Under the pieces are notes generated by a model. The model worked only from the letters and a program-made list of their open reading frames with translations. It did no database searches and was not told where the DNA came from. Below, piece by piece: positions 34,269 through 42,720 of a DNA stretch of 64,000 nt. The stretch spans positions 626,625-690,624 of the forward strand of contig JAJYXM010000016.1 of NCBI GenBank assembly GCA_021796435.1, given 5' to 3'. Both the position numbers and the translations under genes were made by a program. Source of the stretch: a bacterium (lineage in GTDB: Bacteria > Patescibacteriota > Patescibacteriia > 2-12-FULL-60-25). The first letter of the stretch is position 1. The number at the start of each line of letters is the position of its first letter.

Positions 34269-36673
34269 AGGATTTAAGGATAGTCATCGTCTCGTGGAAT
34301 GTCTCTGACCTGTTGGAGAAGAATCTTTTGAGTTTACCCAAGGCCTGTGAGGGTTTGGATTGGGAATGCGTGGTCGTGGATAACGCTTCAAAGGACGATT
34401 CGGTTACGATTGCGGAATCCGTGGCGGCGAAAAATCATTTGCCTGTACGAGTGATAAAGAATTCCGAGAACCTGGGTTTTGCTAAGGCCTGCAACATAGG
34501 CGCAAAGGGTGCAGACGCAAAGTATGTCTTATTCTTGAATCCTGATACGGAATGTCCAGCTGGTTCCTTAGCCAAGCTCGTCAGACTGGCGGATGAGAGG
34601 CCTCGGGCGGGTATACTCGGTCCGAAGTTGGTTTACGGCGACGGTCGTACGCAGGAAAGTGTGAGACGTTTTCCCGGTTTGATTGATCAACTGTTGATCG
34701 TGCTTAAGATCGCTCACTTCCTTCCGTGGTTGCCTTGGTTGAAGAGGTATTTCGGTAGGGATATCGATCTTGATAAGGAACAGGACGTAGATCAGGTGAT
34801 GGGCGCGTGTTTTTTGGTGAGGAAGGAGTTGGTTGATCAGGGATTGGGTTATGACGAAAGGTACTTCATCTGGATGGAAGAAGTGGATTTCTGTAAGACG
34901 GCCAGATCAAAGGGTTGGAGCGTGACCTATCTGCCGCAAGTGACAGTCATGCATCATCTGGGAAAATCATTCGCTAAGGAATTCCAGCCGTTGCGCCAAC
35001 GCTATTTCACTACGAGCCTTAAGCAGTATTTCGCTAAGTGGCATCCAGGTTGGAGATATCGGTTGATTTCCGCGGCAGTGCCGTTCGGTCAGCTGACGGT
35101 CGATGCGGTCGATTTTTTCCGACAGAGGACTGGGAAATGGTTCTTGGCGCTTGCGGGTCTGGAGCTTCTGTCATTTCTGGTCCTGAATATAAGCTGGCTG
35201 AACAGCGCGGTCGCCATCGGACTCGCTTGCCTGGTATTTTATTGGGCCTGGAAAAAACCGGAGTTGGCGTTGACTGCGTTACTTCTGGAGTTGATGTTGG
35301 GATCTAAGGGATACCTTTTCCAGATCGGAGTTTGGCCTGATACCGTTTCATTGCGCATAGCGTTCTTTGTCGCTTTTTTCGCTGGTTGGATACTGCACTT
35401 AGTCATTCCGGGCGAAGACCCGGGATCTGGATCCCGGTTCGCGCTCCGCTTGGCCGGGATGACAGAAAGCGCAAGGAGAACGCTATCAGGCCGTTGGCAG
35501 TATCTTGTCTTGGCTGCGCTTCTTGTCTTTGCCTTCATCCGTGGGTGGCAAAGCGGAGATCGTCGTTTCCTGTTCAGTGACGCGAATGCCTGGTTGGATC
35601 TTCTGTTGTTGGTTCCGGTCTTGGATGTCGCTTATCGCAAACGCAAAGAGTTGGCCACGACTTTGGTTCCTATCGCTATCGTAGGTGTTTTTTGGGTCGC
35701 GTTAAAGACCCTTTTCATCGAGTACGTCTTTTCGCACGGGTTATGGTTCACCGATAGCCTGTATGTCTGGATAAGGCGGAGTGGGGTAGGCGAGATAACT
35801 TTCGCCGGACAGAACGTCTGGCGAGTCTTCTTCCAATCCCACGTGTTCGAAGTCGCGGCACTGTTGCTCTCGATGGCGTGGATGCTGAACGTACAGCGTA
35901 CCGCGTACCGCGTACAAAAGAGAATCGCGTGGTGGATCATGGCTACGAGCGGTGCGGTGCTGCTGATCAGCTTGTCGCGAAGTTTTTGGATGGGTGCGGC
36001 GGCAGGGATGGTTATGCTGGCCGTACTCTCGTACCGCGTACCGCGTACCGCAATTCCTGAAGAAAATGTAGATTCCCCGGTCGAGCCGGGGGATGACAAA
36101 GAAAGCAAGCTGTGGAATGATGTTTTCAGAACGGGTAAAACGATAGTCTCGGCAGGCGCATTCTCCATCATTCTGGTCCTGGTGGCTTTGGTTTTTCCGC
36201 TTCCGTACGTGCCGTTCGGTTCGTTCGCGGATGCGGTGGTGAAGCGTGCGAATATGGAGGAGGAAGCGGCTGTCAGCAGATGGAATCTGTTGCCTAAGAT
36301 GTGGGAGAAGATATCGGAACATCCGATCCTCGGTTCAGGTTTCGGGGCGACGGTGACGTATGAATCTAAAGATCCGAGAGTCGTCCAGACGACCGGCGGA
36401 AAGCTGGAGACTTATGCTTTCGAATGGGGTTGGTTGGAACATTGGATAAAATTCGGGATCCTGGGCATTCCGGTCATGTTGTGGATCTTGATTTCGCTCA
36501 GTTGGCGCATATGGAAAACCGAAGAGCCGCGGTGGATTCGCGTCGGCGCCGTTTCATCCCTTTTCGCTTTGGCTGTATTGCATTTCTTCACGCCCTACCT
36601 CAATCACCCTCTAGGTTTCGCGTTCTTGCTCTTGGGGGAGGGACTTACGGAAAAAGATAGGATCGATCAATGA
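34265..36673 (+). CDS. Fusion of GT2 rhamnosyltransferase-like domain and O-antigen-ligase-like membrane domain
   Basis: Residues 1-270 are a GT2 domain of the WbbL type (LRIVIVSWNVSDLLEKNL, VVDNASKDDSV, FLNPDTECP, WMEEVDFCKTARSKGW). From about 280 come some ten membrane helices, and near residue 680 a loop HPILGSGFGATVTY like that of Wzy/WaaL O-antigen polymerases or ligases. The fusion would join sugar addition to polymerisation or ligation; this is inference. Four repeat insertions keep the frame and fall between helices: residues about 380-402 and 602-614 from palindromic repeats, and about 542-551 and 589-596 from heptamers. Confidence 0.8.
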   Translation: MKDLRIVIVSWNVSDLLEKNLLSLPKACEGLDWECVVVDNASKDDSVTIAESVAAKNHLPVRVIKNSENLGFAKACNIGAKGADAKYVLFLNPDTECPAGSLAKLVRLADERPRAGILGPKLVYGDGRTQESVRRFPGLIDQLLIVLKIAHFLPWLPWLKRYFGRDIDLDKEQDVDQVMGACFLVRKELVDQGLGYDERYFIWMEEVDFCKTARSKGWSVTYLPQVTVMHHLGKSFAKEFQPLRQRYFTTSLKQYFAKWHPGWRYRLISAAVPFGQLTVDAVDFFRQRTGKWFLALAGLELLSFLVLNISWLNSAVAIGLACLVFYWAWKKPELALTALLLELMLGSKGYLFQIGVWPDTVSLRIAFFVAFFAGWILHLVIPGEDPGSGSRFALRLAGMTESARRTLSGRWQYLVLAALLVFAFIRGWQSGDRRFLFSDANAWLDLLLLVPVLDVAYRKRKELATTLVPIAIVGVFWVALKTLFIEYVFSHGLWFTDSLYVWIRRSGVGEITFAGQNVWRVFFQSHVFEVAALLLSMAWMLNVQRTAYRVQKRIAWWIMATSGAVLLISLSRSFWMGAAAGMVMLAVLSYRVPRTAIPEENVDSPVEPGDDKESKLWNDVFRTGKTIVSAGAFSIILVLVALVFPLPYVPFGSFADAVVKRANMEEEAAVSRWNLLPKMWEKISEHPILGSGFGATVTYESKDPRVVQTTGGKLETYAFEWGWLEHWIKFGILGIPVMLWILISLSWRIWKTEEPRWIRVGAVSSLFALAVLHFFTPYLNHPLGFAFLLLGEGLTEKDRIDQ
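35402..35470. repeat. Palindromic repeat inserted in frame in a coding gene
   Basis: GTCATTCCGGGCGAAGACCC, an inner GATCTGGATC and a closing CCGGGATGACAGAAAGC are two arms of the palindromic repeat family. It encodes about 23 residues (starting VIPGEDPGSGS) in a loop between two membrane helices of the fusion protein. Confidence 0.8.
35890..35915. repeat. Heptameric CGTACCG repeat, first copy in the fusion gene
   Basis: About 3.5 units of GCGTACC in tandem, read in frame as RTAYRV between membrane helices. Confidence 0.7.
36030..36051. repeat. Heptameric CGTACCG repeat, second copy in the fusion gene
   Basis: Three tandem units of CGTACCG (21 bases, which keeps the frame) encode YRVPRTA, 19 bases before another palindromic repeat. 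Confidence 0.7.
36070..36106. repeat. Palindromic repeat, second in-frame copy
   Basis: GATTCCCCGG and CCGGGGGATGACAAAGAAAGC are the arms of a short member of the palindromic family. It is read in frame and adds about 12 residues between membrane helices. Confidence 0.75.
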
Positions 36674-38748
36674 GTATGGAAAAATTCGAAGGTGCGAGGA
36701 AAAGAGAGAAAGCAGAACGCCAGGAGACGTCAGGTGTCAGGCGGCGTTCCGATCTTTTCAAGGAGAAAGATTTGCTTAAGTCGGACATCGAAGAGAGCGA
36801 GTCCAGAGTGGAGGATCTCTCGGCAAAGATAGCCTCTCTCGAGGTTGACGAAGGCACGGGAAAGAATGCGGCTGTGCCGGCGATCAAGGAAGAGAAGCAC
36901 GGTTTCATGGTTCGACTGGCAAAAAAAGCCAAGAAACATAAGTTCGCGGTCGCCCTGCTGGCCGCGATGGGTGTCCATCTTCCCATCACGCCGCAAGGCC
37001 AGGCAATGACCGACAGGATCGTGGAAGCCGTCAAGGGCGCGAAGACCGTTTGGGAAAAGAAGGGCATGGTCCTGCATCCGCAAAGCGACGAGGACAAGGA
37101 GCGGATAAAAGCCAAGATTTTCGAACGTGGCGCGCGTTCGGATGCGGCAGGACAGGAGAGGTTCAAGACGGAGATGGATGAGAAGCTGGGGGCAGGGGAG
37201 GACGTGCCGTTAGCGCAAGAATATTTCGGTTTGGCGAAGCTGAACGGAGAAGACCCGGCGCGGGTCCAGGAGGCCCAAGAAAAGAAAGAGCAGCTGGTCG
37301 AGCGTTTGGCTGCCAGGATGGGTGAGGAGATGAGCGACGATTTCATACGTTCCGTCGTGGATGAGATGTTCGGTCCGGACGAGAATTACGTCTGGGGGCA
37401 AGCATCTGTGACTGAATATTTTTTGACCGGCAAAAGGAATTGCGTCTCCATAGCACGTGCCGAGCAGATGGTGTTCGAAGAATTGATCGCGAGGTTGCCG
37501 GAGAAAGAGCGTAAACGATATCAGATATGGCAAGGTTTCGAGAAACAGCATGAGATCGCTGCCATTGCGGTATTGGACGAAGATGGTTCGGTGAACCGTA
37601 CTCTATATCTCCAACCTCCGGTGAGGACTTTGGTCGGAGCCATAGAAGAGACCGGTGCGCCGACTATACCTTTGTCTAAGATCAAGAAAGCCATCGTGTC
37701 CCCGAAACCCATCAATGTGAAGTCGACCGTGAAAGCAGGCGAGACAGTCGAGGATAGCCCGGATATCGAAGCGTTGAGCAACGATCCGGTGGCGTTGAAC
37801 ATCAAGATCGAAGGACCGCTGCGTGGTTCCGATTATGTCCGGACGATCGCGCAGCAAAGGAACATCGTCCCGGTAAAGGCGGTTCCGGAGAAATTAGTCG
37901 GGGTGCAGGAGCTGGAGATAGAGGAGAGCGCCCAAGCCGGAATCGCGAGAGCGAATCAGGAAACGATAGAACAGATGAAAGACGCTTTCGATTATCAGCA
38001 GGTCTATGGCCAAGACAAAGCCATAGAAGTAACTCTGAGCGATCTGAAGAGCAAAGAACAGCTCAAGCTGTTGAGGGATTGGAAGGGGAGAAGCAAGATA
38101 GAGAAGGTCTTTTTCCAGAAATTCACGGCTGAAGACCATGAACTGGGTTTAGGCGATCTGAGCGGCTTACCCGTACAAGAGATTTGGTTCGACGCCAGGA
38201 AGGCGACGGATATGCAGCGTTATCATGCCATCGTCAAAGATTTGGGTCATCACATCACGGCTAGGCAGCAGGAAGGCCCGAGGCTTGGATTAAAGCTGGA
38301 GTCGGTGACGGACTTGGAGCCGTTCGATTTCAATAACGTGGACTCTTTAGCGCTGGATGTGGATCCTGAAGCGATGCATGACGCTTCGGTCAAGGACGTC
38401 CAGGCTTCTGTCGATAGGGAGCTTAGGGCTCTTTTGGATCTGCCGGTCTATAATCTCTACCTCAAAGGTTATCTGATGACCCAATTCGATGCGGATCTGG
38501 CCAAGAAGATGGAGAACAATACGACCTTAGGCGAGCGGAAGAAGTTCTATATCGATGCCGTCAAATACGTCGATCTGCTGCATGAATACCCGGGATTGGT
38601 GAAGATCAAGAACATAAAGCCCTGGGTGAACGAAAAAATCGACGACAGCGTATCCTCGTGTTGGCTCTCGATGGAGAGCCCGGAGGTACTCAACGTCATC
38701 CTCGATATAATCAAACAAAGCAAAGAGAAATACGATTTGGGGTCTTAA
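36670..38748 (+). CDS. Large protein of unknown function, possible transglutaminase-like centre
   Basis: I do not recognise this 692-residue protein. It begins with a basic, coiled-coil-rich region (KEKDLLKSDIEESESRVEDL), then a mildly hydrophobic stretch at about 95-112 (KFAVALLAAMGVHLPI). Near residue 255 TGKRNCVSIARAEQMVFEEL, followed about 40 residues later by FEKQHEIAAIAVLDEDG, resembles the Cys and His/Asp parts of transglutaminase-like cysteine enzymes; this is a weak pattern match. The last 300 residues are helical with leucine spacing. It overlaps the polysaccharide fusion gene by four bases and ends the operon, so a role at the cell surface is plausible. Confidence 0.6.
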   Translation: MSMEKFEGARKREKAERQETSGVRRRSDLFKEKDLLKSDIEESESRVEDLSAKIASLEVDEGTGKNAAVPAIKEEKHGFMVRLAKKAKKHKFAVALLAAMGVHLPITPQGQAMTDRIVEAVKGAKTVWEKKGMVLHPQSDEDKERIKAKIFERGARSDAAGQERFKTEMDEKLGAGEDVPLAQEYFGLAKLNGEDPARVQEAQEKKEQLVERLAARMGEEMSDDFIRSVVDEMFGPDENYVWGQASVTEYFLTGKRNCVSIARAEQMVFEELIARLPEKERKRYQIWQGFEKQHEIAAIAVLDEDGSVNRTLYLQPPVRTLVGAIEETGAPTIPLSKIKKAIVSPKPINVKSTVKAGETVEDSPDIEALSNDPVALNIKIEGPLRGSDYVRTIAQQRNIVPVKAVPEKLVGVQELEIEESAQAGIARANQETIEQMKDAFDYQQVYGQDKAIEVTLSDLKSKEQLKLLRDWKGRSKIEKVFFQKFTAEDHELGLGDLSGLPVQEIWFDARKATDMQRYHAIVKDLGHHITARQQEGPRLGLKLESVTDLEPFDFNNVDSLALDVDPEAMHDASVKDVQASVDRELRALLDLPVYNLYLKGYLMTQFDADLAKKMENNTTLGERKKFYIDAVKYVDLLHEYPGLVKIKNIKPWVNEKIDDSVSSCWLSMESPEVLNVILDIIKQSKEKYDLGS

Positions 38749-38763
38749 GATCCATCTCGGCGT

Positions 38764-39684
38764 CTACCAGACATTCTTTCCCCTCAAATAATCCTCGCCG
38801 GTCATCGCACTCTTTCCCTCCAGCTGCAGCCGCGTGATCTCGAGAGCAGTGCCGTCGGCGCAGGCAAGGCAGGGTAAGCCTTCATTAATGAAGCGTGTTC
38901 CTGGAGTCTTGTTTTCGTTGGAAACACCTAATCGTGCGGACAAGATCTTGATCCGTTTGCCTTCGATCTCCATCCAGGTGCCGGGCCAGGGCTGGAAAGC
39001 GCGGATCAGTCGTTCCAATCCATCAGCCGGTTTTTCGAAATCAAGCTTGCCGTCGTCACGCGTCAGGATCTTGCAGTACGTCGCTTTTTCGTGGTCCTGC
39101 TCTTGCGGTTGGATTTTATTATCTAAATAGTCGGCCAATATGTCTGGCAGGATGCGGCCGCCAAGTTCGGCGAGCCTGTCATGGAGCGAGCCGCCGGTAT
39201 CTTCGGGAAGTATCTTTTCGTCAGCAGTCGCCAAAATCGGGCCATGGTCCATTTCGGCATCGATGAGCATGATCGTCACGCCGCTCAAATCGTCTCCGGA
39301 GGCGATGGCAGCTTGGATAGGCGAAGCGCCGCGCCATCGAGGCAGCAGGGAGCCATGGACATTGACGATGCCTTTCTTCGGCAGGTCCAAGAGCCATTGA
39401 GGAAGGATCTTGCCGTAAGACACGATGACGAAAGCGTCGCAGCTCGGGCCGGCTTCGCTGATCCAGGCTTTGAAGCTTTCGTCTTTGAGTTTTTCCGGTT
39501 GGAATATCCGGCCGATGCCTTGAGCGGATTTTTTCACGGCAGGTGGGGTCAAGATCGCATGGCGTCCGACTGGACGGTCGGGTTGCGTGACGATGCCAAT
39601 GATTTCGAACCGCTCGTCCTGCGCGAGAGCTTTGAGAGCCGGTACAGCGAAGTCAGAGGTACCGAAGAAGATTATTTTTTTCAT
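38764..39684 (-). CDS. fmt: Methionyl-tRNA formyltransferase
   Basis: Formylates Met-tRNA for initiation using 10-formyl-tetrahydrofolate. Asn and His of the catalytic site are in VNVHGSLLPRWRGASPIQ, and the aspartate is in AEMDHGPILAT. VSYGKILPQWLLDLP and the opening IIFFGTSDFAVPAL are also typical. The 306 residues include the C-terminal tRNA-binding domain. It starts two bases after def in the same minus-strand operon, so formylation and deformylation are paired. Confidence 0.96.
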   Translation of the reverse strand: MKKIIFFGTSDFAVPALKALAQDERFEIIGIVTQPDRPVGRHAILTPPAVKKSAQGIGRIFQPEKLKDESFKAWISEAGPSCDAFVIVSYGKILPQWLLDLPKKGIVNVHGSLLPRWRGASPIQAAIASGDDLSGVTIMLIDAEMDHGPILATADEKILPEDTGGSLHDRLAELGGRILPDILADYLDNKIQPQEQDHEKATYCKILTRDDGKLDFEKPADGLERLIRAFQPWPGTWMEIEGKRIKILSARLGVSNENKTPGTRFINEGLPCLACADGTALEITRLQLEGKSAMTGEDYLRGKNVW

Positions 39685-39686
39685 GG

Positions 39687-40175
39687 TCAGACAGATTTCG
39701 TGTTTTCCCCTTTGGTGGCGTGAGTCATCTTGTCGATGAAAAGGATGCCTTCAAGGTGATCGAATTCGTGCTGGAAGACGATAGCTTCGAAACCGCGTGC
39801 GACGAACACCATCTTGCGGCCGTTCCTGTCGAGCGCCTTGACCTTAACTTTTTTGGAACGCGGGACGATGCCCCAGACGTTCGGTACGCTGAAACAGCCT
39901 TCTTCGCTCTCCACGATGGCTTCGGACAGGATCTCTATCTCCGGGTTGATGAAGACTTTCGGGCCCCAACGTTCGTTTATGACGAAGATCCGTTCATTGC
40001 GTCCGACCTGCGGAGCGGCGATGCCGGCGGCGTTGGGCTGTTCGTTCATGGTAGCTATGAGGTCGTCCAGGAACTCCTGGAATTCAGGCGAAGCGATGTC
40101 CTTCGTGTCGACCTCAACAGAACGCTGGCGTAGCGTTTTTGCCGGAACAGTGACGATTTCGTAGATTTTCCCCAT
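39687..40175 (-). CDS. def: Peptide deformylase
   Basis: A metal enzyme that removes the N-formyl group from new proteins. All three motifs are present: GIAAPQVG, EGCFSVP with the metal cysteine (Leu replaced by Phe in the usual EGCLS), and QHEFDHLEG with the HExxH histidines. The 162-residue length is normal. It lies between the priA-like gene and fmt. Confidence 0.96.
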   Translation of the reverse strand: MGKIYEIVTVPAKTLRQRSVEVDTKDIASPEFQEFLDDLIATMNEQPNAAGIAAPQVGRNERIFVINERWGPKVFINPEIEILSEAIVESEEGCFSVPNVWGIVPRSKKVKVKALDRNGRKMVFVARGFEAIVFQHEFDHLEGILFIDKMTHATKGENTKSV

Positions 40176-40208
40176 GTGGTCTATTTTCCCTTAAATCAAT
40201 CGTTCAGT

Positions 40209-41924
40209 CTAGCTGAAAAAGGCAATCGGGTCAAGGTCGACCAGGGCCATGGCACGGAAGGGTTTCAGCATCCCTGACAGCTCGAGATCACGGATCTCTT
40301 TGGGACAGGAGAGCTGTATCACCCAGCGCGGTTTGCGCGTGTCCGCGCGGAACGGCACAGGGAACGGTCCGTTAAGCCTGAAACCTTCGGGAACGGTCGC
40401 AGAAAGGTTCTTGAAGACCTCGTGGGCCGTGTTTGGTTCGCCGTCCACCAGGAGTTTTATCAGGCGCTTGGCTGGCGGATAACCGAAAAGCGCACGATCT
40501 TCGAGCTCTTTGGTCCAGGCGGTTTTGAGACCCTGGGATGTCAGCCACACGAGGCAGTCGGCAAGCGACGCCTCTTTGCCTTGGACCATCAAGGTAGAGG
40601 AGGAGGCGAGTATCTTGGCGGATAAACGGCGCCAAGCGATGATGAGACGTTCACGGCGTCGGATATCCTCCAATGCGCCAGCTAGGAGGTCCAGATCCGT
40701 GAGCAGGACGAAGGAAGAGCTCGGGAATTCCGTTTCGAATGCTTGTGTCGTGGTGAGGGTGGTGAGCTTATTGGTCTCCAATGATTTTTCGAGGGCTGCC
40801 TTGATAGTCTCGACGCCGGCGATGCTGCGATCGAATTTCGTCCCTTGGCAATTCGGACAGACGGTGGGCAACGGTTGGTTCCTGCGGCCACATTTTTTGC
40901 ATAACCCTGCTCCGCCGACGACGGAGAGGCCGAAACCGCAAGATGAACATGCCGCTTGCCACCCACAGTCGCTGCATGTGTGGCGGGCGCGCAGACCGGA
41001 GACGGGGTGTATCAAAAATATGTCACGTCCGTCTTCCAGCGCTTCACGCAGTCTGTTCAGCGAGACAGAGCTGATGCCTCGTATATCCGATCGGCTGGCT
41101 TTAGTGATCGGTTCGCGGATGATGTCGGCGGCTATGTCGAAGTCCGGGAAATCGTCCGAACCCAGACGCGGTGTCAGGCAAAAGCTCTTGAGCGCCAAGT
41201 CGTGGCGCAACCGGTGAGCCCAGGAAACCATCCATCTGGCGTCATAGCGGGGAGACAGTTCATCCTGTTTATGGTCGTCGTTCTCCGGTTCCAATACGAG
41301 CACAGTATCAGCCACGGAAGAGAGCCAGGCCCCTATTTTCGTCGTCACCAGCATCGTGGCTGAAGATTCGCTGAATGCCTTCAGGGTGTTCCAGGCTTTC
41401 GCCATGGCCGTGGTCGAATCAAGAGAAGGTATATCCAGTGCTGACGCGATTTTTTGGGCTTGGCTGATCCAAGGCACTACGATCAGAGTGCGACCGGACA
41501 ACGTCTTGGCTTGAGAAATCAGGTCTATCGTCGGATTAAGCGAATAGACGATCTCGTCTCCGTTATCCTGCAAAGAAAGCTGCCGCGCATCCGGTCTGAA
41601 AGGAAGTGCGCGTTTAGGTATCTGGCGGATCCAAGAAGCGAGGACGCTGGGGCGTGAGCTTTGCGTGCGCTCGGCTGTCGCGTCAAGCAGCTGGCAGCCT
41701 GATTTCCCGATGTCCAAAAGTACAGTCGCGTCTTCAATCATCTTTGCTTTTGCGGCGTAAGCTGAATTCTTCTTGGCTTCGATCACCAGTCCAGGAATGA
41801 GTTTTTTGCGGAAGGGGACGCGAATGATGTTCCCTGGACGAAGATCAGATTTCACATCCATGGCATAATCAAAAATCTCTACGCCAGGTATGGTGCGTAG
41901 TGCCGGAACTACCGTGACGTACAT
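40209..41924 (-). CDS. PriA-family primosomal protein N' lacking ATPase motifs
   Basis: The N-terminus (YVTVVPALRTIPGVEIFDYA) is a PriA DNA-binding domain. The zinc region is intact, with four CxxC pairs (CSDCGWQAACSSCG, LCKKCG, VCPNCQG). The helicase motifs are not. The Walker A lysine loop is replaced by YSLNPTIDLISQAK, the DEEH box reads EPEN within LEPENDDHKQDELSPRYDAR, and the TQxxxKG and QVAGRAGR segments are unrecognisable. The frame is open for 571 codons, so this is a maintained protein, not a decayed gene. It may bind forked DNA without unwinding it. The ATG at 41924 is preferred because the longer start overlaps the upstream gene by 53 bases. Confidence 0.85.
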   Translation of the reverse strand: MYVTVVPALRTIPGVEIFDYAMDVKSDLRPGNIIRVPFRKKLIPGLVIEAKKNSAYAAKAKMIEDATVLLDIGKSGCQLLDATAERTQSSRPSVLASWIRQIPKRALPFRPDARQLSLQDNGDEIVYSLNPTIDLISQAKTLSGRTLIVVPWISQAQKIASALDIPSLDSTTAMAKAWNTLKAFSESSATMLVTTKIGAWLSSVADTVLVLEPENDDHKQDELSPRYDARWMVSWAHRLRHDLALKSFCLTPRLGSDDFPDFDIAADIIREPITKASRSDIRGISSVSLNRLREALEDGRDIFLIHPVSGLRARHTCSDCGWQAACSSCGFGLSVVGGAGLCKKCGRRNQPLPTVCPNCQGTKFDRSIAGVETIKAALEKSLETNKLTTLTTTQAFETEFPSSSFVLLTDLDLLAGALEDIRRRERLIIAWRRLSAKILASSSTLMVQGKEASLADCLVWLTSQGLKTAWTKELEDRALFGYPPAKRLIKLLVDGEPNTAHEVFKNLSATVPEGFRLNGPFPVPFRADTRKPRWVIQLSCPKEIRDLELSGMLKPFRAMALVDLDPIAFFS

Positions 41925-41928
41925 CAAA

Positions 41929-42720
41929 TCAGACAATGTCGTATCGGGCAGTGAGGTATCCGACGCCGAAGGGTGCTTCATAACAGAGTTGTTTCGGCGT
42001 TACGTTAATCTCATTCAGCGTACCGAGCAAGGTCATGATCGGTCGATAACCGCATTGTCCGGAATTCTCTACGATATCCAGGGAAAGTTTGGACAGGTCT
42101 TCCCAGCGGTTTGCGGTCGCCATCTCGCAGACGGCCTTGTCGAATTCAGGACCTTCTTTGGAGGCCCCGCCGGGAGAATTGGCGTCGAGTTTGTGCGATA
42201 GGTCGGCGCTGGCGATGACGGCGACCCGGTGCTCTTCGGCGTGCAGGATGCGTTTGAGCTGTGTGCCGAAATCATAATGGGCCTTGCCGTCCAGCATCGA
42301 AGGAGAGACGGGGATGAGCTTCCATTCCGGCAGGTGTGACGTCAACATCATGATCGGTACGCTGTAGCCATAATCCAACTCTTCGCTCGAAGTCAGGGTG
42401 AAAGGCACGTCTTCTTCACGCAGTTTGCGCTGCATGTGATCGATCATCAGGAAGTCGCCCTTGGCCGTCACGGTCGTCGAGAAATCGCCGAAAGCCTTGA
42501 AATTACCCGTGTACTTCTGTGCCAGATTGATGCTGAAAGCGTCGGGATAACGGCTGCCATGAGGTGCGATGATGCAGATGGTCTCCGGTTTGACCAGATA
42601 GAGCGCCTGTTCTATCTCGGAAATGGCGGCGATGGTGGCATTGAGTTTTTCCCGATGTTCCTTGCCTATCGAAGGCACGAGGAGCGGGGAGTGCGGGACG
42701 ATGGCGGCGAAGACGATCAT
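41929..42720 (-). CDS. MEMO1/LigB-like protein (AmmeMemoRadiSam protein B type)
   Basis: A 263-residue protein of the class III extradiol dioxygenase-like fold. VFAAIVPHSPLLVPSIG, ICIIAPHGSRYPDAF and VIASADLSHKLDAN carry the histidines and acids that form the metal site in LigB-type enzymes. In many bacteria and archaea MEMO proteins sit with an AMMECR1 protein and a radical SAM protein; neither is nearby here. The reaction is unknown. The stop is five bases before the priA-like start. Confidence 0.8.
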   Translation of the reverse strand: MIVFAAIVPHSPLLVPSIGKEHREKLNATIAAISEIEQALYLVKPETICIIAPHGSRYPDAFSINLAQKYTGNFKAFGDFSTTVTAKGDFLMIDHMQRKLREEDVPFTLTSSEELDYGYSVPIMMLTSHLPEWKLIPVSPSMLDGKAHYDFGTQLKRILHAEEHRVAVIASADLSHKLDANSPGGASKEGPEFDKAVCEMATANRWEDLSKLSLDIVENSGQCGYRPIMTLLGTLNEINVTPKQLCYEAPFGVGYLTARYDIV

